Below, in pieces: positions 43,016 through 53,800 of a DNA stretch of 64,000 nt. The notes beneath the pieces were generated by a model. That model searched no databases and was not told the origin of the DNA. It worked only from the letters and a program-made list of their open reading frames with translations. Position 1 is the first letter of the stretch, and each line of letters starts with the position of its first letter. This DNA is from Capitulum mitella (taxonomy: Eukaryota; Arthropoda; Thecostraca; Pollicipedomorpha; Pollicipedidae). A program made the position numbers and the translations under genes. The stretch covers positions 27,655,398 to 27,719,397 of the forward strand of contig CP099841.1 of the NCBI GenBank assembly GCA_030062745.1, in the 5' to 3' direction.

Positions 43016-46000
43016 ATGGCAATGGCATTGCAGAGGAAAGACAAATGTAAGTATTTTTCTGTTAGACACTGTGCTGTTGTAAGTGTGTGAGTGATTGTTA
43101 AACCAAGCATGTCCGAAAAATAACGAAAAGACATTACTAGTGTTATGCACATAATGTTTCTTCATAACTGTACTATTGTCTTCTGTAGGCTTGATAAATG
43201 ATTCTTAGAATCATCTCTAAGCAGTCATATCAGTGATGTGGCTGAGATATGTGCATGTTGACATGCATTACATTTCTGCCGGACAGGTACGATTGCCCCC
43301 TGAGGTGAACCGGGTTCTTTATGTCCGGAACTTGCCATACAAGATCACAGCAGAAGAGATGTATGACATCTTTGGCAAATTTGGAGCCATCCGGCAGATC
43401 AGAGTGTGAGTTGTTATGCATGAAAAGTGATGTGTGAAGTGTGGGTATAATGGTTGTAAGTGATTAACCTTTATATCAAATCAGGCACTGTTGAGCATTT
43501 TATGCAAAGGAAACAATCTTTTTGGCATACTTTTACAGATTGCAGTAGCTTGCATCCATTTCATACAATGTTAAAACTACCATGAGGTATTCTGTTTTGA
43601 TGTACAACATAATTTTCAAGAAAAATTGTTGGCAGCAATTTGAAACATGCTGCAAACATAGATTAGTACCTCTGAACATCCTGATAAAGGCTGCTGGAAA
43701 TGTTTAGCAGTTTTTAGTCATTGTAGCAAATAATCCACAGTGCTACCTTCCCAAGCAGTGTTGGAAACCTGGCTTTTCTTCCTGATGTCAGAGTACAAAT
43801 TTTGTTCTGGAGTATACAATGCCATGCATGTATGTGAGAAATATGGACTAACTAGGTGCTTTGCAAGCATATGTGGCCAGCAGGGACAGATCCAGTGGCT
43901 CTGTTTGGGGGGGACAAACCAGTTTCTTTGGTGTACATGGTAGGTCAGCAGATTTGTTGAACAGGGGATGGAAGGAGGTTGGTTGTGGGTTTGGATTGTA
44001 CTTCAGTGGCTGAGTGTGGATGGTAAATCATCAACTGGGGAGGGGGAGGCTGGGCAGCTTAAAACACTGGTTGAGTAGGAAGACCCATGTCTTTTTTTGG
44101 AGGGGGCAGGTGACCCTTTTGGAGTACAAAAGTTTTTCTTGTAGTACAGATTTTTGGTGCTCCTTGACATCAGAAAATGACAGTTTTTCCAGCAGTGTTC
44201 CTCAGCTGCAAGATGATGCTGGGGAAGGATGTTTTCTTATAGAGCAACACTGCATGTTTTATGCCTGATTAGTTTGTGCATCATTGCAGAAATTTGAGAG
44301 ATGTTACAAACATAGATTAATCCCTTCAGTATCCTAATGGAGCCTGCTAGAAATGTTTGGCAGTCTGTAGTCATTGTGGGAAATAATCTACATTGATGCC
44401 TTTTTCAAACTACAAGATAGTGTCAAAAAAGATGTTTCCTTGCAGAGCAATGCTGCATGTTTCATGCCAGGTTAATTTGTGCATCAGTGCAAATATTAAC
44501 AGATACACAGTATCAAAATTTTTTTTTTTTGAAGTGACCAGAACTAAGGAATGTGTATGCCACCACCTCCAAAAATAGCATGCCACCTGGCAACTGGGCA
44601 GCAAAAGGTTATGCAAACAACCATGTTTCCACAGAATGAGTTGTTATCTGGAACTATGTGATGGGCGCCAAATGACCCTGCAGTCGGCGCACCCCTAAGC
44701 CCCAATAACCAAACCAAATTGAACTATGTGATCAGGTGTGTGTTTCAGGGTTATCAGCAAGCACTGCATAGCACTGTCTGCCATCCCTAAGACCACCCTA
44801 GGAAATTTGGAAAAAATAATGTGAACTTTGATATTTGTTGAATGTATTGAGGAAAACCAGTTATTGTCATTGCATTCTGATGTCCCAGAAAAGAATATGT
44901 TATGCAGTTGAATGTGTTTTTCACCTGATGCAGTTTTAATATGCATTTGCAGACTGAGGCACCAATGATTGGATTTGAGGTGCACCACTTGGTATCAGCT
45001 GCACATTTTTTTTTATAATCTTAATACCAGGGTTGAAAAAAAACTGGCTAAAACTGTTTTGTCCATTCCATTGGTGAAAATTGGGATAGCCAGTTACAAC
45101 CACTCCTTTTTCTGGCCAAATTGTCCAAAAATGAAATTGCTAATGTAACCTTGGACAGAAGTGTTGACACAAAATGCATGTATGGAGGCATTTTATCCTG
45201 ACTGCAACCCATATAGGTGCATTCATTGTGTCAAAATGTATATATTAGAGCTTTTATTTTCATTAAAATAACAGCACAAGTTAAATCTATCAGAGCCAGT
45301 TCAGTATCAGTATCAGGGCTGTGGCATTCAAAAAGCATGGCATGGTAGAACAGCCAATGATTTAAATGGAGTTTAAAAGTGGATATGCAGAAAACCAGCA
45401 AATTTGTGTAGACTTTGTCAGGATTCTTTGCATTGGAATTCTGTACATCTTCAGGTCCTATCCATCTTCAGGAGTCAGATATCTTAAAATCAGAGTCAGA
45501 AGGTGAAAACTAGCATTCAAATACGCATGTATATGCGGGGAGGTAACTGCCCTGGGTTACCTCTCTGGCTCTTTAAATTGTTTTGGTTTTTGACTGACCC
45601 AACTGCTGACCCAGCTCGACCAGCAACCAGGTTTCACCTGTCCCCTCTGGGCGCGAAAGAAGGGCAGCCTTCGTAAGGACTCGAACTTGCAACTCTTGGG
45701 TCGGAAGGCGTGCACTCTCTCCACCTCCAGGCGCTGCTCCCTCCGGCCTGCCGCGCCCTGATCCTTGTTGCGCAGTGATTGAGACCAAGTGTTGTTGTTA
45801 TGGGAGGAGGAATTTTTCGCACTGTCGTCCTCGTCTTGTGTGTTGTTTACAAAACGTTTCGGCCATTTAGTTCTCTGGCCGTCGTCATTAACAAGCTAGT
45901 TAATTTGTTAGATTAACACCTGACAAATCAACACCTGACGACGACCGGAGAGCAAAGTGGCCGAAACGTGTAAATAATAGCACACAAAACGATACGGTAG

Positions 46001-47761
46001 TCCGAAAAATTCCTCCTTCCGCTGGTCTGTCTATGGGAAACGCAAGTCAGCAGACACTGGGTTTACCAGTGCGCCTTACCAAATATTTTCCCCATGCCTC
46101 ATATAAAAAAAACTTCTGGTACCAATGCCACCCCTCCTTCATTTTGCTTTTTTGGCCGACTTCAGCTTGCACAACGGGCAGAGATGTTGAGACTGTCCAG
46201 TTAAAATCTTTTCCATCCGAACGGAAAATGATATTCTGTCTTGAGTGGATTTTCAGGTCAAGATTGCAATTTTAATTGGTTCACTTCTCTTTTATTTGTT
46301 GAATCTGCCCACGTGGAGTGGACGTAGTTCAACTGAATATTGTTGATTTTTTTGGTGGGAATGATACCAAGGTGCCCACCTGGGTATCTAGGAAACATCG
46401 AGGCTTGATGCGCATACATAGAAAACGTACCCATGTGTGTTTACCAGGATGAAATAACAGTTCTGCAAATCAAGCATATCAGCACTTTGACAGATCAAGC
46501 ATTGCATGCAAAATCCTATGCTTATCGGTTTTAATCCTTGATGCGTATAAACAGAATAGGTATCCACTGTATTTCAAGCTAGTGTTCAGCAAGAGAGAAA
46601 AAATGTTTTTGTATTGGGTTGTTTTTACTCCACATGTCAGTTAAATGAAACATACTGCAAGAGCTGCGAAGGGATGATCTTCAGTCATTTTGTATCTTAC
46701 CCATTAAAAACAAAAGAAAGTCAGGAATCTTGAGATTTTGGTCGCAGTATCCTAAAATGAGACATTGCTTGTTTAAAAGAAGTGAAATATGTACCTTGGC
46801 ACTTTTTATTTAATCTGAATATGAGAAATATTTTAGATACCAAATCTTTTCTTAAACATGTACAAAGTAGATAGTAACATATTTGAGCTTTTTTGGTTTT
46901 AGCCACGTCGTCACAAAGCGGCTAAAACTAGCGTTAGCCAAGCCGGTCAAAACCAGCTGAGGGCTGAAACTTGCCAACCCAGCTTGATACCGATCAAAAT
47001 ATGGACAGCAGCCAAAGTTAATTTGAACGATCTGTTCCAGCGGCAATACACCGGAGACGCGGCGGCACGGCCTTCGTCGTGTACGAGGACATATTCGATG
47101 CCAAGAACGCGTGCGACCACCTGTCCGGTTTCAACGTCTGCAACCGGTATCTGGTGGTGCTCTACTACCAGGTGGGTAACTGGCGGCCGATCGGCGAGGC
47201 CGCCAGTTATGTTGTGGCCGCCAGCCAACAGAATGTTACAGCCGCCTGACCCCAGCGGGGCATTCTAAGTTTAGGCGGGGGTACTGAAGTAGATGTTGAC
47301 CGGTCGTAACACGTAACGGCATCGCTACTGGTCGTCACGTCACGTCACGATGTTATCTTTCCATGTATTATTTCGATGTGTTCCCTCCTTCGATCTGGAA
47401 GACAGAATTCATCTGTGGAAATCGAGACATCGGGTTCGAAATTAATGCAACGAATGGCTTTCTCAGTGCATGGCTGCAACTAGTTATGTAGCTGGTTTTG
47501 AAATATGGCCCACCAATCTTGAAACAAAATCGTATAATGCGAACTTGAAGGGCGCTCCATGCAGTGAAGACTTTCTTCGCTCCCTTGTCTTTGACAGGCT
47601 GGGCGGCGCAAGGTCTTTGTTGACGTTTCTGCTTAGCTACACCATCTAACGGACATTCCTCATTTCAGCCCAACAAAGCGTTCAAGAAACTGGACGCCGA
47701 CAAGAAGCGGGACGAACTGGACAAAATGAAGGCCAAGTACAATCTCAATGAGACGAAATGA
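43016..47761 (+). CDS. SF3B6: Splicing factor 3B subunit 6 (p14/SF3b14a), four exons
   Basis: Exons are 43016-43046 (or to 43078), 43287-43405, 47041-47171 and 47669-47761 (stop TGA). The protein is a single RRM and begins MAMALQRK; exon 2 reads [18 protein letters not shown] and [11 protein letters not shown]; exon 3 holds RNP1 and [21 protein letters not shown]; exon 4 ends the C-terminal helix. SF3B6 binds SF3B1 in the U2 snRNP and contacts the branch-point adenosine through the RNP2 tyrosine (YVRNLPY). Two oddities exist. The strongest exon-1 donor (AAAT|gtaagt) leaves one extra base, whereas a donor 32 bases on (GTT|gtaagt) restores phase but adds 11 residues. Exon 3 carries one base too many between the ETR and GTAF codons. 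Either would break the protein, so I suspect assembly indels or a non-functional allele. ATTAAA at about 47934 may be the poly(A) signal. Confidence 0.92.
43630..44470 (+). repeat. Local diverged repeats, about 203-base unit
   Basis: AGAGCAA-ACTGCATGTTT-type sequence occurs at about 44241 and 44444 (203 apart), and ACAAACATAGATTA plus GAAATGTTT(A/G)GCAG occurs at about 43653 and 44307. The copies preserve order over more than 100 bases with many substitutions. Confidence 0.7.
45530..45790 (-). mobile_element. tRNA-derived SINE
   Basis: On the minus strand a tRNA-like head is recognisable: an A-box-like TGGAGGTGGAGAG and, about 35 bases on, a B-box AGTTCGAGTCC (consensus GGTTCGANNCC). A non-tRNA body continues to about 45530. 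The anticodon arm cannot be folded into a functional tRNA and stems are incomplete, so I call it a SINE rather than a tRNA gene. Confidence 0.6.
45805..46017. mobile_element. Foldback/MITE-like element with hammerhead-like arms
   Basis: The outer ends AGGAGGAATTTTTCG (45805-45819) and its complement (46003-46017) are perfect inverted repeats. Inner arms 45854-45886 and 45937-45969 pair over 33 bases with five substitutions, four of them transitions. Each arm reads ACGTTTCGGCC outward; in the inward direction the right arm gives CCTGACGA...GGCCGAAACGT. There is no ORF. It lies directly beside the SINE. Confidence 0.75.
47041..47171 (+). other. SF3B6: SF3B6 exon 3 with a one-base excess
   Basis: The exon is 131 bases where the flanking phases need 130. 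The residues before (GNTPETR) and after (GTAFVVYED) the site are both family-perfect, so the surplus base lies in the GCGGCGGC run at about 47058-47066, a slippage-prone GC trinucleotide. Confidence 0.8.
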
Positions 47762-50180
47762 TGACCAGTGGCGCCAGGTTGGGGGTGGGCCGTTTGTCGG
47801 ACTGTGGTACACATGAAGTGGTGCCCATCGCGTTTGGACGCAATGTTTTATTGATGTGCAGTCATGTTCTCTTCATTTTCGTACATCGCCGCCGAAAACA
47901 GATCGTACATACACATTTATCGAGGACACGTTTTATTAAAGCTCATACAAACAAACGGGGATGAAGACCTGGTCGCAGGCGATACGCCCTGGATGAAATG
48001 ACATAATCGGATCGGCCGCTAATGGGACTAGGTGCCGGCGCAGAGGGCGCGGCAAACACCATCGGCGCCGGCCAGCGCGACGCAGCGAAGGTGCCCCCGG
48101 CACGCCGCCGCGCGCACAACACACGAAACTCAACCAGAACTAGCGATGAGAGCGAGACGTTGGCTTATTACCTTGGCTAGGTCCGGGCCGCTCCGCGGCC
48201 CGGCCTGTCAATCCCTGGGAAGCGTATGTACAGGGCGGGCCGCCGCCGCCAAAGCTGCGCTGTTTGTACGCATCGAGACGGCCGGGCGGCCGGCCGCCGC
48301 CGGCTGCCGCCGCCGCCCGCGCCGGGCCGGACGGCAGCCGGCGGCGGCCGGCCGCTCGGCCCAGGCTAGACTAGACTAGACACGCACACGTCGCACGCCA
48401 CGCCGAACTGCGAAGGAAACGCTACGTGGCCGCGCGTGCCCGCCGGCGGCCGGAGGCGGGTCAGCCGGCGCCGGCCCGGTCGCGCGGCCCAGACTAACGG
48501 CCGGCTATGGCACGTGCAAACTGCCGACTACCGTGGTGCTGACACGACCGACGCACTCGTCTCTCCCTCTCGCGTATAAACCGGCGGGCTCGCCGCCGCA
48601 GTGAGCAAAGACCCCAGTCGAGATCAGGACGCTAGAACGCATGGAGCGACATACCCTGCAGTGGAGCCGCGGCGCCGCCCAAAGCGCGGGCATGCTCCGC
48701 GGCCGGACGCGCGCGGCGCCGGACCGGCCTCCTCCCGGCACAGGGTTTACCGTGCACCGGGCGGACGGTGGAGCGTACGGTACACCTGTCGATGGCGTGT
48801 CGTTGCCCGAGTATCCTATACACCACCGATCGAGTACACTGTACACCACCGAGCCAACGACGCGTGGCCGCGAGGGCACCCTGCGCGGCCGACTGCGGAA
48901 CAACGCACGGAAACCCGGCACAGGCCCTACCAATGTCGTCTGCAGACCATGCAGACCAAAGCCAATCAAACACCTCCCTGCAGATGACCGAGTTAAACGC
49001 AAAGTCAACGCATGTCTGACCGAGGCATACGGCTACGGAATAAGCACTTCGATGACTTGTGACGACACACTGTCCCGGACAGTGCTCCGATCAAAACGTC
49101 CTTATGATTAAACGAGGGATCGCCTAACCGAAAACAACGCAATTCAAAAAAGAAAACAATTCAATAAAGGACAAGATTTGCGACATCATACAGTCGGTGA
49201 GAAACCGCGGTCACAAGTTCCCAACAGGAAACTTCACGCAGCTCTGCGCATGCGCAGTCGCGCGCGAACGACGATATTCGACAAATGTTTGAGCACGCCC
49301 AAGGAACGGTTACCTAAAACACTAAGTCTCTGTACGTTATGTGTCATATAATTAGTAGGTCCCGCAAATATTCCTGATAAGTTTCGTGCGTTTACGACAC
49401 GAGTACTAGAATCATGCCTGTCGGACAGTGGCGGAGTCTTTTGAAGAAGCCAGAGCATACGATGGAGAAGGAGAAACTTCCACAGACAAGAACTAGCTTT
49501 TCAAAACAGTGGAAGGGCCCGGACCGTTCAGACAACCCCAAAGCTGCCTCTGACGGCCGACTATTGGAAAACGCATTACTCCATGGACATTCGGCTTTGG
49601 CCCAGAACCCCTAAAAATGCACATCTATGCGGAGGAGTATGTCAAAATTGCACCATACGTTAGCACATATCAATTAAATAACATGATCATACAAACGATG
49701 TCAATGACACTGAAACCAGAACGGAGACGCCGAATATAAAAATGGTACTAAAACAACAAAATGAATTCAGGTACAACTGGAATGCAATCTTAGTCAGTCT
49801 CCCTGCAACACAATTTCCCGACGTAAAGCTTCAAGCACACGTCCCGCAGAGCCCTCAAAGCATTACCTACGCGCTACCATCAAAAGCTTTTGCGCGTGCG
49901 TTCCATTTCCCGTACAGAGTCCGGCTCCGCGGCGCCAGCGGCGCAGCCGGGGCGGTGCTGCCGCGCCGCAGCGCCCCTTGGAACCCTGAGCGACTCGGCG
50001 CGCCAGGCCCGGGGTCCCGGCTGGCGGCCGGGAGGGCCCCCGTCGCCGGCGCCGGTCCGGCTGGGCAGTGGCAGACGAGCGGCGACGCCGCGGCTTCCTC
50101 AGCACTGGACGTCCTCCAGGCCGGGAGAGTCGGCGCCCGGCGACTGCGGGCGCACCGGGTCGACTGTCAGCGTCACAGTG
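47762..50180. other. Spacer with a GC-rich island
   Basis: No gene was recognised. 48000-48990 is very GC-rich and carries a 24-bp GC hairpin, a CTAGA microrepeat (about 48365) and a TATA-like CGTATAAAC at about 48572. The longest frames (48505-49111, both strands) overlap each other and are unrecognised. An AATAAA lies at about 49162. Confidence 0.4.
48286..48355. repeat. 24-bp perfect GC-only inverted repeat
   Basis: The segment 48286-48309 is complementary to 48332-48355 with a 22-base loop. The arms are built from GGC/GCC units with one interrupting CTGCCG, so the pairing is more specific than a simple CGG repeat. Confidence 0.8.
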
Positions 50181-50183
50181 CGG

Positions 50184-50504
50184 CGCACACCCGGTCAGCC
50201 GAGGCAGGCGTCACAGTCTGGAGGCGGGACTATCAGTCTCCGAGGGTGGCATCACACGGCACACCACGTCAGCTGAGGTCAGCGGCACACCCGGTCAGCC
50301 GAGGTAGGCGCCACAGTCTGGAGGCGGGACTATCAGTCTCCGAGGGTGGCATCACACGGCACACCACGTCAGCTGAGGTCAGCGGCACACTCGGTCAGCC
50401 GAGGTAGGCGCCACAGTCTGGAGGCGGGACTATCAGTCTCCGAGGGTGGCATCACACGGCACGCCACGTCAGCTGAGGTCAGCGGCACACTCGGTCAGCC
50501 GAGG
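50184..50504. repeat. 100-bp tandem repeat, about 3.2 copies
   Basis: GAGGCGGGACTATCAGTCTC occurs at 50221, 50321 and 50421, exactly 100 bases apart, and the intervening sequence is nearly identical, including CACGTCAGCTGAGGTCAGCG. Confidence 0.9.
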
Positions 50505-50848
50505 TCGGGCTCAGAGTAAGGCGGCAGGAGTACCGGCGTCCGAGGGTGGCGACACACCAGGTCAGGTCAGTCCTGAATGAATGGCGAAACACGGAAGCAC
50601 GACACTGCCGACTGGTAGCCTCCCGGCCGCGACCGGAGTAAGCTGCCTTCCGCCCAGGCGCACGCCACTCCCAGTCCGCGACCGTTCGCCAGTCACATGG
50701 CGGCGGCGTCTTACGAGCACCACCGCAGCCAGAGAAAGATCAACCTGATGAAAAGTCATAAAAGTCATAGTTCTGCCATTTTCATGTACGTCTCTAAGGC
50801 CCCGAAACCTATTAAGACCATTTTTGACTTTGTTAAGAAATGGAAAGT

Positions 50849-53800
50849 TCATCGGACTTGCTGACCACGAGCCTCTTGTGTCAGAGTTTGCCTGTGCAGA
50901 TCACCGCTGCGGTCCACGTGCCGGGCTGACGGCGGGACTGACGTGCACAGAGTGACGGACCACGTGCCGGGCTGCCGGCGGGGTTGACGTGCACAGAGTG
51001 ACGGACCACGTACCGAGCTGCCGGCGGGACTGACGTGCACAGAGTGACGGACCACGTACCGAGCTGCCGGCGGGACTGACGTGCACAGAGTGACGGACCA
51101 CGTACCGAGCTGCCGACGGGACTGACGTGCACAGAGTGACGGACCACGTACCGAGCTGCCGGCGGGGTTGACGTGCACCGAGTGGCGCGGCGGCCGGCGC
51201 AGCTGCGTCTCCATCGACTTGGACGTCTTGAGGATGCCCTCGGGCCGGTACTGCGGCACCGGGTGCGGGTGCGCGCTGAACGTGGTGAACTGCTCCAGCG
51301 TGCGGTCCACGCTCGCCTCCATCGGGTAGTTGGGCGAGTACTCGGCCGCCCAATGGACGCGCGCGCCGCCGTGAGAGCGCTCCAGCGTGCGGTACGGCCG
51401 GTCGGCGGCCGCCTCGCGGCGCGCCGGCCGGCCCAGCGTGTTGTACGGCCGGTCCGGGATGGAGCGGGAGCGCGGCAGGCTGTGCACGTCCCGCACCAGG
51501 GTACCTGGCGGCCGGGACCGGTCACACGGTCACGGAGACGACCGTCGCCCGAGGCGCTGGCTCGCCAACAGGGCGCCTGCTACCGGCAGGGAAATACAGC
51601 CGTAACAGTGCAGCTCGCAACGACACGGCGTTAACTGGTTGATCCATGTAGAGTGAGCGATGAAAACACAGAATCTTTTCAAACCAAGCACACAAAGATC
51701 TCAGTTCTGGAGCGGAATAACTGGAAACATGTGACATGGAGCCTTCGTCCACACATCCTGACAGAAAGGAAAGATGCTGTTGCCTTCCAACGCTAAATGT
51801 AATTTACAAACTGCTACGCTTGCGACGCGAAGGCTGAAAACAAAGCTGTATGGCCAGACTCGATCGTCGCAGACGACAATGACTCTCAGAACGTCTCCAC
51901 CGGGTGATTCGGAGTCGGCAGTCTTGTCACAGGACGGCACACTGGACAACGCAGAACCACAGAGCTACTCCAGTCGGGTGACATAGGGGCGGAGACAGTG
52001 CTACTGGGGCTGTTCGACAATAGGAGGGCGATCCCACCACAGGAAGGCAGTCCTGCTGTAGGAAGCCTGTCCTACTGTACGAGACCACTCCTACCTCACA
52101 AGGACACACACAAACAGTGCGGGACCACCCCGTGACCCGGGGTCGCAGGCGGCGCCACCGTTGGGCTGCACTACCGTAGGGCAGTCGTACCGTAGGAGGG
52201 CACGCTGGACACGTCCGACACGGAGCGCGGGAACTCGTTGACCGAGGTGTTTGGCGTGTTGAGCTCGACATCCGCGCTGCCCGATCCCTGCGACATCTCC
52301 CTGCGAACGGGAGCGGGCGGGGGGAGGGAGTCAGATGCACCGCATGGAGCGAAGACGGCCGCCCGTCACTCCGCACGGCGCCCGCGTGTCGATACCAACG
52401 GTCCCCGCCACGGAATGGAGTCGTTCAGCACACCACGGCATCGCAGGACGTCAAGGCGTCAGCGCAAATCACATGTGAACATAGGTGACTCAGTGTTGCC
52501 ACTGACCCACTGCGTCGGAGCCTGTTATGCGCAAATCACATGTGAACATAGGTGACTCGGTGTTGCCATTGACCCACTGCGTCGGAACCTGTTATGAAAA
52601 ATAACGCCAACAGCAGGCACAGCAAAGGCGCGAACGAGCTGACCGCGAACAAAGTGACGGCGCCAGCCAACTGACAGCATGAAGGGCGTCCGCCTCAGTA
52701 ACCTCAAAGGCAGGACGGCGGTTCCCGCCAACTAGCCGGAACGACCAAGGTCCCAGCCAGCTGGCAGCAGGGGCAGTCATGGTCACCAGCCTGCTGAAGG
52801 CTGGCAAGCGGAGCAGGCACTGCCGCCGGCGATGCCTCACCTGTACGGCCGCGACCGCGTGGGGATCGGGGTCGGCTTGGAAGAGTAGACGATGATACCA
52901 CACATGACCAGGAAGAACGACAGGAAATACAGCACGTGAAACTGAAAACCAAACACCACAAGATTACCACACATCATCGGGTCAACCCCGCAGTAACATG
53001 AGACTTCCACAGTTTTCAGGACTGAAATAAACAGAATCCAGTTCACTGAACATCCAGCGGCCTTGGACATTTGCACGCGTAAGCTGATCTCGTATTTAAC
53101 GGCGTAGTAATCATTGATACCAAATTCACGTCGAAACTTCAACAGTATTATCTTGCAGATCTTGCAAATATGCAAAACTGATGCAAACATTCTTGGCGGA
53201 ACGACTGAGACTAACGCGCCCGGCGCGGCGACAGTTTTTGGCATCGGCACAGAACGGTTGCTGATCACACCCTCCCTTCTTGCTCAGCACACCGCACGCG
53301 CCGCGGGACGCCGCCGGCATCTGTCCCGGTCCCTACGCGCAGGCGCCGCGCCCACCTTGAAATGGAAGAGCAGGATGCCGGCGATCAGCGAGAAGAAGTC
53401 GGACGTGAGCAGCGACAGGTTGACACTGGTGGCGCTCGTCACCCGCACCACCACCGGCATCATGGCGTAGAAGCTGAACTGGGCCGCCGCGAAGCCGGCG
53501 AGCAGCGCTATCACTCGCCAGTCGGTCCAGTCCAGGCCGGTCACCTCGTCCCTCTCCAGCACCGCCCTGCCGGGTCGCGTCAGGCGGCAAACGGCCGGCC
53601 ACCAAGCACGGCCGCGTTTACGGGGTTACAATCGCACGCTTTACGTGGTTAAAAATACACATGGAAACGGCTGCATGGTCAAACAGTCACACGGCACAGG
53701 GCCACTCATAGTTTCACAGTAGACCAAAACGGTTTAAACAGTTCGGAGCCGTTCGATCGCATACTCGTAAAATCACAACGTTCAGTAACCACGCATTTAT

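Larger units (their letters stand above)
43406..47040 (+). other. SF3B6 intron 2
   Basis: This 3.6-kb intron contains a local repeat of about 203 bases (43630-44470), a SINE-like 3' tail (about 44655-44715), a tRNA-derived SINE (minus, about 45530-45790) and a foldback element (45805-46017). The rest is AT-rich. Confidence 0.75.

Noticed and set aside
45650-45740. Possible tRNA gene on the minus strand
   Set aside because: A- and B-box-like sequences are present, but acceptor and anticodon stems do not pair; it is better explained as a tRNA-derived SINE.
48505-49111. Overlapping frames of 113-167 codons on both strands
   Set aside because: Frames overlap each other in a CpG-rich island and none resembles a protein; small local repeats (TACACCACCGA) explain part of the openness.
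50697-50864. 55-codon plus ORF starting MAAASYEHHRSQRKINL
   Set aside because: The protein-like start reflects a YY1-type ATGGCGGC sequence; no homology is recognised and it overlaps the antisense end of the SLC35F last exon.
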